Shown piece by piece: positions 1 through 11,459 of a stretch of DNA of 64,000 nucleotides. Location: NCBI GenBank assembly GCA_028583605.1, contig CM053328.1, forward strand, positions 16,117,107 to 16,181,106, in the 5' to 3' direction. The DNA comes from Dastarcus helophoroides (Eukaryota > Arthropoda > Insecta > Coleoptera > Bothrideridae). The notes under the pieces are model-generated. The model did not search any database, was not told where the DNA came from, and saw only the letters and a list, made by a program, of their open reading frames with translations. The first letter of the stretch is position 1. The number at the start of each line of letters is the position of its first letter. A program made the translations under genes and the position numbers.

Positions 1-739
1 TTAACATTGAATATTTATTCGTGTAACGTGAAATATCTAACAATCTAACATTAGAAATTACTCTCATATTAATGCACATTATCCGTCTTAAAATATTTAA
101 CTTCTAGAGAGGTCAACAAGGCACACTTGGGTATAAGTCATGGGAAAGTCGCTCCTAATAAAATTCTTAGAATGTTCTGAGAATTAGGTTATTTAAAGGA
201 AATCATGCACGTTACGATTATTAATAAATATTTTAAATACTATATAGTTTGTTATAATATTTTTGGTTTTTTAATAATAATTATTGTTTTTTTGGTATTA
301 TTATTATTATTAAAAGTTATGGTACTTGCATCGCCAACTATAATTTTTTTGTTTAAAAATAAAAAATTAGTTCATTTAACCCACTTTATCACATTTAAAG
401 AATGGCAATATGGCGTCCATAAGAAATAACAAAGTTGACATAATTTTCTCGGAAACAATTAAAATTAGAAAAAATTAACTTACATTAATGTAAAGGCTCT
501 AAAAAAAAATTAATTATAGTTTTTGAATTTTTTCAATCGGACTTCAAATAAACAAGTTACATCTGATTTTTAAAAATGGCGATTTTCAGTTTTGTCTAAA
601 TAAAATCAAGACGAATTGTAATTCAATTGTTTTCTCACTTTTCCCATTTAAGATTCCTTGTAATTCTCATGGTTTACGAGATCCTCTGTAATGGAAATTA
701 AATTTGGTTCAATCTGTATATATCATTTTTTTTTCTTAC
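1..739. other. AT-rich sequence, nothing recognised
   Basis: I see no gene here. The one small frame at 205-429 reads as a low-complexity hydrophobic string rich in Ile, Leu and Phe and matches no family I know. The stretch around 680-725 resembles the end of a small inverted-repeat element, but no partner end is visible. Confidence 0.5.
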
Positions 740-1960
740 TGGTAAATGTTAACTTTATTAAGAAATTTTGTACCCCTTTAGAACGCTTTAAATTTTCAAA
801 ATTTTGCCTTTTTTAAAATTTTGATTTTTGGAAATTTTTAGAATTGACCTTTTTTTTAAGTTTTGATTTTTTTTTGAAAATTTTGACTTTTGAAACTTTC
901 AACTATGAAAAATAGAATAAACATATAGAGTTTAAAATCTAAACTTTCAATTTAGTTTCGAAAAAAATTCAAAATTTTAAAAACATTTCACAATATTTTA
1001 GAATTTTTTCGAATGTTTATTACCAAAACGAAATTAAAAGTATGAATTGTTAATTGTTGAAAAATTTTACTTTAAAGTCGATAATAAAGTAGAGAGTTCT
1101 TTTTCTAAATTTTGAGATTATAAAGTCAAAACTTCGGGAAAAAAAATCAAAATTTTTAGTTGAATTCGCAGTGCTTTGATATTTTAATTTTACCGCTAAA
1201 ATTTCGCCAAAAAAGTTGAGAAATGGTTATAATTGAATTATTTTTTAAACCTCCATTTTTATAAATTAAATATAAATAAAAATGTCGAAATTTAATATTT
1301 CCGTTTTTTTAAAAATATGTATCGATCTTTTTTTTGAGATATCTATTTTAAACATGGAGTGTTGGATTATTTTTATCAAATTATGATTTTAAAATCAAAA
1401 ATTGAAAAATACATTAGAAGTTTCCAAAAGAAATCAAGGAAAAATTATGGGATTTAGAAAAAATGATCTCGAAATTTCTAGTTTAAAATTAAAACTTTAC
1501 ATTTAAAATTATTGTCGAATTTGAAGCCAAAAATTCGAATTTAAAGTCAAACTGTACGAGTTTCCGACTTTTTACAAAAATTCTTTTTGAAATTTTGCTT
1601 AAAAATTAAAATTTGGAATATAAGTAGAAAACTTTTAGCTACTTGTTTCAAATTTTGATGCAACAATCGTAATTTTTTTTAATCGTATGTTTATTTAGAA
1701 ATTGTTACCTTTCTACTCGAACTTTTGGTTTTACTTTTAGAATTTACAAAATGAATTTTTGAATTTTCTAAGTGAAACAATTCAAGTTTAAACTCCGAAT
1801 TTAAAGTAATGATTCAAATTTCGAAAAAATTCAAAATGTTTAAAAAAGAAATTTTATTTTTACCAGGATATTTCGAGAAAAAATCAAAATTTTGATTAAA
1901 TATTGACATTTATAAAAGAATTCTTAAACAGTGGGGTTTAAAAATTTTGTTTAAACTGGG
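740..1960. repeat. Degenerate A/T-rich block of short imperfect units
   Basis: The block is made of irregular repetitions of runs like AAAATTTTGA and TTTTTTC with frequent isolated CGAAA or TCGAA words. It has no reading frame of note. The same texture recurs at 6350-9070, 11690-12690, 20600-22800, 26440-28230, 32490-34020, 35472-35945, 46440-47385 and 48660-49850. In at least one of those places it is the interior of a hAT-type element, so I read this block as the interior of a similar element whose ends are lost. Confidence 0.55.
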
Positions 1961-2514
1961 AAATTTGATAATATATTATTCGACTCATTTAAATTTAGGG
2001 AACAAATTAAACGCTCCATATTTTATTTCCACTGCCTGTTACATGTTCCAGTTAATTTATTTAAAAGCATGATAGGAAACTAAATATTCGATAAAAATAA
2101 TAAATAAAATAATTTCCTTGTATGAAATTCATATGGTTTCAAAAATTTATAAATATTCGTTAAAAAATTATAGAAGCTTGATTAATTTATAGAAATGCTT
2201 AGTGACAAATTCTAATGCTTCCTGAATTATTAAGTATTCCGTAAAAATATTAACCGCTAGACAAAATGATGTTGTATAATGAATGTTCAATAATGAAAAG
2301 TGATCGTAAAATAGTACATACCCTTCAATAAAAGTCATGATTTATACATAACGTTCAAATGTCCCACATAATTTTCGTATTTTTTTTTAACAAAACACCC
2401 AATGAACACAAAATAAACATTTATTGGAAAAAAAAGAAACAAAATATGTAACAATAATGAAACAATAAACTCGGTAAGAAGATGGAAAGATTACCTAAAA
2501 CAAAAAATGTAACA

Positions 2515-3985
2515 CCGCGCGTGCACCCCAATTGGGATTGATTTTGCTTCAAGATGTGGTGTGGTAAGTTTTAACCGTATGGCCAATCCCACAAGGTGTT
2601 ACAAATCAGCATTTTAAAATAATTCGGACAATTACATTCTCCATTAATCCGGTCATCTTGTCGGAAATGTTTACTGTCCATACACTAAACGCATTTGTCT
2701 TATACTCATCAAAACTATGAAAGTCTAGATTTCTAAACTTTTCAAAATCGTCCAGGTTCACATCGGTCATACTTTTTAAAGGGATAAGGTGAAGCTTGCC
2801 CCATGGAGTCGCATTACAAATACTCTTTTTTTGGGCTTTAACTCGCTGATAAGATTTTGTCCACAAATCTAGGTTGATAACCGGTTTTAACTACACTTCT
2901 TTTAGTTGGGACGAATAATTTCGTGACCAAGTAGTTACCTACATACTCCTTTAGAATCACAGAGAATCGAGATAGCGGAAGCCGTTCTCTTAGAGAATCT
3001 TCGTCCTTCATTAATCTGTTGAAAGCCTATACAACATTGTTAGTGCTAGGACTTTTCTTATCAACCCCTTCATACCAATTTCTATGCACCTGTAGCCATT
3101 CACTTTCAAAATAACATAAAAATTCATGTTGTTCTTTCCATTTTGAAAGAAACATCACAGATGCTCTATCGAATATTGCTCGATTTTTACTTAATTGAAG
3201 ACAATCAATATCTCCCAGGATTAGAAGTATGCTTTTCTTTGGTTGGGCAAGTTGATCAGCTTTTTTTCTTACGTTTTGCTTCATATGAGCCCAGCACATC
3301 TTTAATGTGACCGTACCACCAAATACTTTGAAAGCATTTTTTATACTATGCGCATATTACTACAGAAGGATTGATGGTTGCACCAAAAATGTTGTCAGTG
3401 CCTTGAAGGCAAAAAGAAAATCTTCAGCTCAGTCATTTGCACAAACCGCTACTCCAAAGCTATGAAATGTTCTGACCTTGTCTGTTGTTCCGAACAATAA
3501 TAACGGAAAACCTTGCCATATAAGCTTATATGTGACATCAGCATGGACATGGCAAAGATTTTGTGATTGTCTGATTAAGTTTTTAGTTGATATAAAGAAT
3601 CGAAAAGAAGGAACATCGCCGTAATCTATTTGGTGAGATACAGTAAAAGCTTTATCTTCATTTTCTGGAACTGGAGAGTGGTCGATTCAAAATTGTTCCA
3701 ACTCCCCAAGACTTATCGGGTTAGAGCCAAATTTTAAAGTTTTTAAAGAAGCCAAATAATTATTTAATCGATGCTTTTTAGGAACTGGTATATACTTCTT
3801 TGTGTTTTATTTTTGAACCCTGTTCAAACAGGCTATTGGTCTTTATTTTAGTACGTCCGCTTATTTCAACTGTTGTTTTGGACGGTATATTTTTGCAAGC
3901 ATGAAGCAATTCCGATTGATATAAAACTACATTTGTATTTCTATAAAGTGCATTAGCATAAAAGGCAAAATATCATTTAATAGCT
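2515..3985 (-). pseudogene. MULE-type transposase relic with SWIM zinc finger
   Basis: Read on the minus strand from about 3985 to 2515, the pieces follow the order of a MULE transposase. First comes an N-terminal part (3970-3700). Next is a long in-frame piece (about 3660-3430) with HADVTYKLIWQGFP and FHSFGVAVCAND. Then comes the CWAHMKQN piece (3299-3027) ending in WYEGVDKKSPSTNN. Last is a C-terminal part (2866-2515) that holds a SWIM-like CNC spacer ICN pattern, where the expected His has become Asn. The frame is broken by a TAA near 3800, TGA stops near 3690 and 3430, a TAG at 3027, and several shifts. It is therefore inactive. MULE transposases cut and paste DNA in the nucleus. I saw no flanking TIR pair or target duplication, so the limits are those of the recognisable protein. 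Confidence 0.85.
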
Positions 3986-4026
3986 AACATAAATTTATCG
4001 AGCATTTATATTTTTATTCAGAGCAT

Positions 4027-4470
4027 ATTTAGTAACGAAGGCTTCCACGGCCAGAGTCAGTACATGATATGCTTCTTACGGGATTGCACCGTGTCAAAGA
4101 ACTACTAAAAGTATTCGAGGTTTTGCCCACCATTGGCTTCTTCAGGAACAAAGAAAAGAGTTTCGCCTCTAGTATGGTGGACATACTAAGTTACCGTGCT
4201 CTTCTGTCTAAACTTTTTTATCCTTTGTGCCAATTTTCAATTCAGAAAAGTTTCGTCTCTGGTATGGTGGATATACTGAGTTACCGTGCTCTGAAGTTTT
4301 GAAATTGGCCTTTTCATTCTTTCATTTTTTCATATTCCCTTATATTTCTCTTTTTATTTGTTATTTCTTTTCTTTGTTCCTAAAGAAGCCCCCTACAATG
4401 GTGGGCGAAACGTCGAACACTTTTAGTAGTTCTCTGACACGGTCCAATCCCAGAAGAAGTATATCCTGTA
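4027..4470. mobile_element. Penelope-like palindromic repeat, copy 1
   Basis: The left arm (about 4069-4160) and right arm (about 4375-4465) are inverted copies of each other. Each carries the word CTTCAGG or CCTGAAGAAG next to a short hairpin and GGCGAAACGTCG. Between them lie two direct copies of a roughly 100 bp unit that begins near GTTTCGTCTCTGGTATGG. A second copy of the same family is at 31854-32397. Its right end (ACTCTGGCCGTGGAAGCC) is the inverse of the left end here. An 8 bp duplication CAGAGCAT flanks the insert at 4019-4026 and 4471-4478. The short reading frames across it look non-coding. Assignment to Penelope rests on the hairpin-GAAAC motif, which also follows the GIY-YIG frame at 10064-10666. 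Confidence 0.6.
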
Positions 4471-4559
4471 CAGAGCATGTTGGATTAAAATACCAACCAC
4501 AATGTAGCGAGCAAATTTTATATTTTATAATGTAATTTTAATAAATATATAAGACATTT

Positions 4560-5212
4560 TCTAATATTCTATTCTGCGTTTTTAAATTTTTTATCGAGCA
4601 TTTAGTATTTTTTTAATCTGCAAATTGCATTAAAATACCGAGTTTTAATTACGATCCTTAAATTTATTCCTACGTACGCACATTGCCCCCATCTTGTACT
4701 ATTATAAACATACTTCTTGTCAATAAAGCTAATTTTATGACATAAAATTTCCTACTCTAAATATCAAGCAATGTTTCGGGCTCGTGAGGATCGAACTCTT
4801 ATGTGAATAGCTCTGTATATTGCATGATGCAACTTTCTGACTGAATATTAATGAACTAGGATTTGAAGAAAAAAACAGGACCTTTAACTAGCCACTATGG
4901 CTCCATGTTCCCCTAGAATTAAAAAGTGACTCTATGCTAATCAAAATTCTATTACTTCGTTTGGAACCTTCGCGCGCTTTATTGTTAGATTTAATTGGTG
5001 CTGCACTTTCCGCGCTCTCTGAAAATCCGTTTAAAATTTATTTTCTGTTCCAACTTATAAACTAGGACTCAAAAATACAAAATAAAATTTATGTTTTTGT
5101 CAAGTTCGGAATTACTTTATTCATTGTTTTTGAATTTATTAATTATAGTTGTTATAAACCAGTTCATATGTAGGTGTAACTTATTCTGTTATTACAATAA
5201 TTAAAAAGAAGT
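4560..5212. other. AT-rich spacer with a possible tRNA-like relic
   Basis: Mostly featureless. Around 4775-4850, read on the minus strand, AGTTCGATCCT matches the internal B box of tRNA genes, but I could not fold a convincing cloverleaf. It may be a decayed tRNA-derived repeat. Nothing else is recognised. Confidence 0.35.
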
Positions 5213-5285
5213 TGTTTCCGCCCGGGATCGAACCGGGGACCTTCCGCGTGTTAGGCGGATGTGATAACCACTACACCACGGAAAC
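5213..5285 (-). tRNA. tRNA-Val (anticodon AAC)
   Basis: The 73-nt sequence folds into a full cloverleaf. The 7 bp acceptor stem pairs GTTTCCG with CGGAAAC perfectly. The D arm contains GTGGTTATCAC, the anticodon loop reads CT-AAC-AC on a CCGC/GCGG stem, and the T arm contains GGTTCGATCCC. The discriminator base is A. Both internal promoter boxes are intact. A run of five T lies just downstream on the minus strand (5202-5206) and can serve as the RNA polymerase III terminator. The tRNA decodes valine codons GUU and, after A-to-I editing of the first anticodon base, GUC and GUA. It looks functional. Confidence 0.96.
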
Positions 5286-5613
5286 CACATTTTCGAAGCA
5301 CAAATAACGTCTTTGCGAATTTGACTGACATACCAGTTTGACTATAATAGCACAAATTATCAAAAACTTAAAGAAGAAAGCGATAATAATTATTATCAAA
5401 TAAATATTTTACATTATAATTTTGGAATAATATTTAAATTGTTTAAATAAACGAAAATTATTTACAGTTTGTTACAAAAAAAGAGACATCCTTAATTCAT
5501 GGCATCTGATAAATCGGTTAAATGTTTTACATACAATATAAAAACAAAAATTAACATAATAGAGAAATAAAAATTAAACAAGGCAATCTAAAATAACATA
5601 GAAGGAAAATATA

Positions 5614-6165
5614 CAGGATGAGTCATTAGTACAGGAAAGCCCTGTAGCTCCTACAATTATTTTGGTATCAAAAACCTTTTTAATACAAAGGTACATTACC
5701 ACGAGGCGCACATTTTAAAATTATTTTATCCTATACAGGCTGAATATATACACAGTGGTGCACTAAAGTTGCCTTTTGTAAATAGAACTCCCTGTATATT
5801 ATAACATATTTAAATGCTATACAAAATGCTGATTATTACGATATCAAACAATAGGGGTCTGCGATTAATAGTTTTTGAGATATTTAGAACAAGCATGAAA
5901 TTTCAGTCTAATTTTGAAGTTCGTTTGAAAGATCATGCAAATAATTACAATATGTCCTTTTCTTGAAAATTAACGTAATTTTGTTTAAATAGTATTTGAT
6001 ATTATACAGGGTGGTTAGCAAACACAAGATTACATTTTTGTCAAAAAATTCAAATAGCACAGCCTTTATATTATTTTTATTAAGCAACAACTAAGCGTTG
6101 ATTTAATGTCAAAATTTGTGAGTCTAGCTCTTATAGTTTAAGAGTTATTTAACTTTAAATGTGAA
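5614..6165 (+). repeat. Left terminal inverted repeat of the 5614-11457 element
   Basis: It matches the reverse complement of 10905-11457 over its whole length with scattered differences and small gaps. Shared words include ACAAAGGTACATTA, CACAAAATGCTGATTA-like text and TTTTTGAGATA. A second CAGGGTG word lies inside it near 6006. Confidence 0.8.
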
Positions 6166-6198
6166 AAATAAAAATTGTCTACATTTGAATGTTTCAAA

Positions 6199-9100
6199 CA
6201 GGGCTTCGAACCGGAACTGAACCGAAAACCGGAAACCGAAAAAAACCGTTATTTTTGTCGGAACGAAAACCGAAACAGAACTGGAAAAAAATAACGGTTT
6301 ATTTCGGTTCGTTGAATTTGTACGTTCTTAAAATAATCTTTACTTTACCCTAAAATTTGGGATTTTTTTTAAAAATTTTTCCTTTTCAAAATTTTACACA
6401 AATTCATGCAACTTTCATTTCAAAATTATGAGTTTACTTTAAAGAACATTTTTTTTGAATGTTGGATTAGAAACTTCAATTTCCACACTTTCTAAGAAAA
6501 TGTTGATTTTGTCCTCAAAATTTCAAGCCAAATTGAATTTTAAGTTGTATAACTTGAATATCCTTTTTTCAAAATTTTCGACTCTTTTTTGAAATTTGGA
6601 CTTTTTTCTCGAAATATTTCTAATCTTTTCCTTAACATTCAAGTTTAAAATAAAAGTTTTATGTGCTATTGTCAATTTGGACTAAAGCTGTGGAGTTTTT
6701 TCATTGAAACCCAATTTCCTGGTAATTTTATTTGCAAATTTGAATTTTTCCGAAAATTCCAACTTTTTCTTCAGAACAAACACTCAAAATTTGTTTTTTT
6801 TTAAACTTGGATTTTTTCTTTTATAATCTGATACCCCTATTTTTGAAGTTATTAATAAAAATTTCGAGTTTTCTTAAATTTTTTCCTTCAAATTTCACTT
6901 TAATTTCAATATGCCAATATTTTTCTGGAAATTTTAAATTCTAATGATTTTTTACGATGCCAACTTCCTAAAACTTCCCAAAAGTCCAGGATTTGGCTTT
7001 TTTTTCTCAACATTTACGATAAAATCTTGCTATTTCTAATTTTTCCTAGAAATTGGGACAAAATTTGAAGAGAAAAGTACATTTACACTCCAATTTAAAG
7101 CCGGGATCTTGAAATGGAAGGCGAAATTTTGAGGGTAAACTTGAAACGATCACATATTAGAAAATGTCTAATTTAAATTTACAATTTTTATCTAGTTTTC
7201 TTTACGCCATACTCGAATTTTTTCTTAAAATTTCGAACTTAAGTCTCAAAACTGCGATTTTTTTTCAAATTGTTTTGAATTTAGGCAGCTTTAAAATCGA
7301 AATTTAGTTAAGTCTTGAATTCGTTTTGTAAAATTCGTTCAAAATTTAGAAATTCGTAATCTGGAAAATTAGATTCTTCAGAAAAATTGAAACAATTCTG
7401 AAACGGGTGAATTTTGAAAATAGTCGAAGGTTTCATTCACAAAAAGTCGAACTTTGAAAAAAAAACTGAAATTTCGAAAGAAACTTTAAATTTTGAATGA
7501 AGCTATGCTGAACTTCGAAAAAAGTCCCAATTTTGATAACAGGTAAAAATTTTCAGATTAAAATCCAGAAAAAATTCAAAGATTTCAAAACGTTGCAATT
7601 TTGAAAAAAAAAATCGAATTTTTCAAAAAAGTGAGAATTTTCGGGAGAGTCCTAATTATCAAAAAAAAGTTAAAGATTTTGTAAATAAATATCTCAACAA
7701 CCAGATTATAAAAAAAAACCAACATTTTGAAAAAAATCGAAATTGTGAAAAAAACTTTGCGTTAATTTTTTTACAATGAAATCAAAATTTTGAAAAAAGG
7801 ATAAATTCTCCAAAAAATCAAATTCTGTAAAAGTTAGAGCTTCGAGAAAAAATCAAAAATTTGATGATAAAAGGTCGAAATTTTCAAAGAAGGTCTAAAT
7901 TCTGAAAAAGGTTCGAAAATATTGAAAATGTCGAAATTTTGAGAAAAATTTAATTTTTCAAAAAAAACAAAAATTAAAGGAAAATCTAATTTTTCAAATA
8001 AAAGTTCAGTTTACTGCAGAAAAGCCGAAACCTCGAGAAAAAGTCGAAATTTAAAAAAAAGAGGTCCTAATTTTCAAAAAAGATCAAAACTTTTGAGAAA
8101 ATGTCAAAAATTGGACCAAGGTGAAAATTTAAAAAAACAGGGGTAGAAGTTTTCAAAAACCAGTTTTTCAACATGATTAAATTTACAGAATAAATCATAA
8201 TTAAAAAATAATAACAATTTTGAGAAAAGATCAAACATTTTCAAAAAATTCAAAATTTGGAAAATAAATTAAAATTCCAAAGAAAGGTCAAACTAAAAAA
8301 GTCTTGCTGATTAAGAAAATAAATAAACATTTAAAAAAGTGGAAGCTAAAAACAGGACATTTGAATTTCAAAGTTTTCAAATTATAAAGACGAAATGCTT
8401 TAAAGAAGTCGAAAAATGTTTGAGAATTTTGAATAAAAATTGAAGGCAGACTTTTCAAAAAGTAATCATGTTCAGGAAGTCAGAATTTTGTGAAAAAGGT
8501 GAAAATTGAAAAATAGTTGATTAAGAAAACAAATACTCACAAGAGTCTATATTTGAAAAAAGTTAAAACTTTGAACAAATTAATTTAAAAAAAAAATGAA
8601 ATATATTGCAGAAATCGAATTTAAAACTAGTTAGATTTGCAAAAAAAATGAAATTTCCAGTCTGAAGTTTCAGAAATGGTCAATATTTACAAAAACAAGG
8701 TCAAACTTTAAGATCAATTCAAAATATTCAAAAAAAATTGAAATTTTCAAGAAATAAAATCTTTAACAAGGACAAAAGTTATAAAAACGTAAATGTTCCA
8801 AATAAATCGAAACCAACCAAATAAGACACAATTTTAAGGAATTTGGAAAATTCAAGAAATCAAAATTTTAGAAAAAGTCGAAATTTTCAAAATCAAGTTA
8901 AAATTTCGAAATTTTGGAAGTCGAAGGAGAAAAGATCGACTTTGTAAAAAAGTAGGGTTTTTATGTCGAAATTTTCGAAATAAGTCAAAATTTTCAATAA
9001 AAATGGAATTCTTCAGAAAAGTCGAAACTTTCAAAAAAGTATTATATACTTTTTTGGAAGTATATAATACTTTGGGTTTTTTCACCTAGGCGAAAGCGTA

Positions 9101-9485
9101 GCTATCAGCTAACTTTTTTTATAAAGTTCAGGGTTTCTATGAAGTTTGAAACTCAAAATGAACCCAGAATTCAGAGTTTCAGTGTGAAATTTTTAAACTA
9201 GAAAAATCGAGAAATATTTTTTTCAAATTTTCAGCATTACCAAATTAGTTATATGCTGTAATATTTAAAAAAAAGAGAGAACATTTCCTAAATTATGTTA
9301 GAAAATCAATTCTAAAATCAAATAAAAACTTTTTAAAAATTAAAAAATGACTCACTCGGAACTGAACCGCAAACCGGAAAAAACCGTTATTTTTATTGGA
9401 ACGAAAACAGGAACGAAACCGATATGATTTTTTCCCGGAACGAAAACCGAAAACCGGAACGAAAAAATAATGGTTCGGTGCCCTG
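6199..9485. mobile_element. Non-autonomous hAT-type element with foldback interior
   Basis: The ends are CAGGGCTTCGAACC and GGTTCGGTGCCCTG, an imperfect inverted pair starting with CAGGG as in many hAT elements. A perfect 8 bp duplication GTTTCAAA flanks the element (6191-6198 and 9486-9493), which is the hAT target-site length. Subterminal sequence at both ends is rich in AACCGGAA and ACCGAAAAC words. The interior has no transposase. It is T-rich for the first third and A-rich for the rest, built of degenerate units such as AAAAAAGTCGAAATTTTC. The two halves are therefore loosely complementary, as in foldback elements. It lies within the larger 5614-11457 element and must be younger than it. 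Confidence 0.88.
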
Positions 9486-10063
9486 GTTTCAAATCCATCT
9501 CTGATTGAAGTTGTTGGAAATTTATTTCTTTACGGTAATGAAAAACCCTAATAAATAAACTTTTTACCCCATAATTTTGAAAAAAGTTTATAAAACCAGA
9601 AATTCGACATATCTCGGTCCAACTGCGATCTTATTAATTTAAGGTAAAATACACAACTGTTATTAGAGTACTTTAGCTTGATTAGGCCACAGTGCAGGTT
9701 TAGCGTACTTTCTTTTTGAAAACATGCTGCATAAAATATATTTATTAGTATTTTTTTATTGTCGTTGTGGGAAATGGGTTTGTTTTGTTAATTTTTCTCA
9801 CCAAAACAAACGTAAAAGTGACTAGAATAAACGAATGTTGTACCATGCACTAGTTTTAACCTTATTTGCTTAAATAATGTGAACAGTGCAAAGAACATAG
9901 GGTATAGATGCTTAAAATTTAGGTATAGATGATAAGCAGCATCTAAACCAATATATTTTCTAATTAAGAGTTCATATTTTTAAAAATGTATATGATTAAA
10001 ATTCGAACAGTGAATTAAATTAGTGCATTTTAAAACATTATTTTTGTTCAAGTCTAAAAAAAT

Positions 10064-10666
10064 ATGAGAAAAAACGTATTTACTAAAATAAATCTAGAGA
10101 ATTTGATTTTTTTTGATACGAAATTAAATATCTCGCGAACTATAAGAAAATGTAGATTTAAGAAAATAATTCAGGATTGCTCTAAGCTTGACCAATCTAA
10201 AGATAACACTCCTACAACCGTTGTGAAATTACCATTTTACCCAAATATCACTAATAAAATTAATAAAGTTTTAAAAGAAAACAACGTAAAAGTAGTTTAT
10301 ACAACCAACAACAGTCTCCGCAATAATTTGGGTAATGCTAAAGATAAATTGGACAAGCTTGAGAATTCCGGAATTTACGAAATAAGCTGTAACAATTGTA
10401 ATGTATCATATGTTGGACAGACCAAGAGATCCATTAAAACCAGATTTAAAGAACATATCGCTCATTTCAGATACAATAGAGAAGAAAAATCAAGTGTCGC
10501 CCTACATATGATAAATACAGGACTCAAAATTAACATTGAAAATTTAAAATTGTTAAGATCGGTCACAAATAGCAGAGAACTTGATGCATACGAAACAATT
10601 TATATCAATCAGAGGCCAGTTACCCTTAAGGAGATAAAGGACCATTGGCGGCCTCCAGTTTATTGA
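10064..10666 (+). CDS. GIY-YIG endonuclease domain protein of a Penelope-like retroelement
   Basis: This intact 200-codon frame corresponds to the C-terminal endonuclease of Penelope-like elements. Residues 55-100 match the linker that precedes the nuclease (LPFYPNITNKINKVLKENNV). The GIY motif is at residues 103-105 in NSGIYEISC, and YVG at 116-118 stands for YIG in VSYVGQTKRS. The catalytic-type Arg is near 127 in TRFKEH, and the conserved Glu near 177 is in ELDAYETIY. A Cys pair (CNNC) lies between GIY and YVG. In the family this domain nicks DNA to prime reverse transcription. The reverse transcriptase that normally precedes it is absent, so this is either a 5'-truncated copy or a surviving domain. 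The ATG chosen is the first in the open frame and may not be a real start. The frame is followed by a hairpin-GAAA motif at 10824-10842. Confidence 0.85.
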   Translation: MRKNVFTKINLENLIFFDTKLNISRTIRKCRFKKIIQDCSKLDQSKDNTPTTVVKLPFYPNITNKINKVLKENNVKVVYTTNNSLRNNLGNAKDKLDKLENSGIYEISCNNCNVSYVGQTKRSIKTRFKEHIAHFRYNREEKSSVALHMINTGLKINIENLKLLRSVTNSRELDAYETIYINQRPVTLKEIKDHWRPPVY

Positions 10667-10815
10667 AGGCTATTTGTGGCAGGTCAAAATTGCATGCACC
10701 AGATGTGTTAAACAATTAGAAATAGGAAAGAAAGCAAAAGACCGCCAGTATCGATTTGAATCTCAATGCAGATGACGTCGATGCATCTTTTGCTAATCTT
10801 TTAAGATTAGTGCGC

Positions 10816-10850
10816 TTGAAAATGCCAGTTCTGCTGGCGAAATACGTATC
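10816..10850 (+). other. Penelope 3' hairpin motif
   Basis: GCCAG (10824-10828) pairs with CTGGC (10834-10838) around a 5-nt loop and is preceded by TTGAAAAT and followed by GAAA. The arrangement recalls a hammerhead core (CUGANGA, stem, GAAA) but the first box is TTGAAAA, so it is degenerate at best. The same layout with a better first box, CTGAAGA, occurs in the palindromic repeats at 4027-4470 and 31854-32397. Confidence 0.5.
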
Positions 10851-10904
10851 GCGTAATTATTTATTTAATTGCCGATGTGGTAAAGGGGTGAAACCTTCTT
10901 TGGA

Positions 10905-11457
10905 CTTATAAAAATTAGCCACAAATGTTTACATCAAAGCAAATCTTAGCTCTTAGTTAACATAAATAAGAAATAATATACAAGGTGTGCCATTTGAATT
11001 TTTTGAGAAAAATGTGATTTTGCGTTTCCTAATCACCCTGTATAACTGCAAATTTTATTTAAATAAAATTTTATCATTTTTTAAAAAAAGGATGTTCTGA
11101 AATAATTCGCACTAAAAATAAAATCATTTGGGCGTTTCCCGAATTTTAAGCGACCTTGCAATTTAGGCTTAATTTTCATGATTTTTCTAATTATCTCAAA
11201 AACTGTTAACCACAGACCCTACTGTTTGATATTATTTTAATCAGCATTTTGTGAGAAACCTAAATATGTAAAAATATATAGGGTGTTTTATTTAAAAAAA
11301 AATTAATTTTACTGCACCACTCTGTATATGTTTACCCTGTATAGTAAAAAATAATTTTAGACTGTGCGCCTTAATGTACCTTTGTACCAAAAATATTTTT
11401 GTTAGCGAAGAATCTGTAGGGAGCTACAGAGTTTTACCCTAATAAAGACTCACCCTG
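10905..11457 (-). repeat. Right terminal inverted repeat of the 5614-11457 element
   Basis: This is the inverted partner of 5614-6165. It is followed by TA at 11458-11459. It contains an internal CACCCTGTATA word (near 11034) that mirrors the internal CAGGGTGG word of the left repeat. Confidence 0.8.
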
Positions 11458-11459
11458 TA

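Larger units (their letters stand above)
5614..11457. mobile_element. Large element with about 550 bp terminal inverted repeats, carrying nested insertions
   Basis: The element starts CAGGATGAGTC and ends GACTCACCCTG, each end flanked by TA (5612-5613 and 11458-11459). The inverted repeats run imperfectly for about 550 bp on each side. Without the hAT insertion at 6199-9485 the element is about 2.5 kb, close to the size of the two complete DD41D-type elements in this window, which also begin TA-CAGG and have very long inverted repeats. No transposase frame remains. The interior instead holds a Penelope GIY-YIG frame. The likely history is a TA-target element invaded first by Penelope sequence and later by the hAT element. 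The superfamily assignment is by resemblance only. Confidence 0.75.

Noticed and set aside
4069..4535. Two overlapping plus-strand frames in the first Penelope-like palindrome, and 31983-32219 in the second
   Set aside because: They run across inverted and tandem repeat units and are not conserved in reading frame between the two copies.
4775..4850. A second tRNA gene on the minus strand
   Set aside because: Only the B box fits. Acceptor and anticodon stems do not form.
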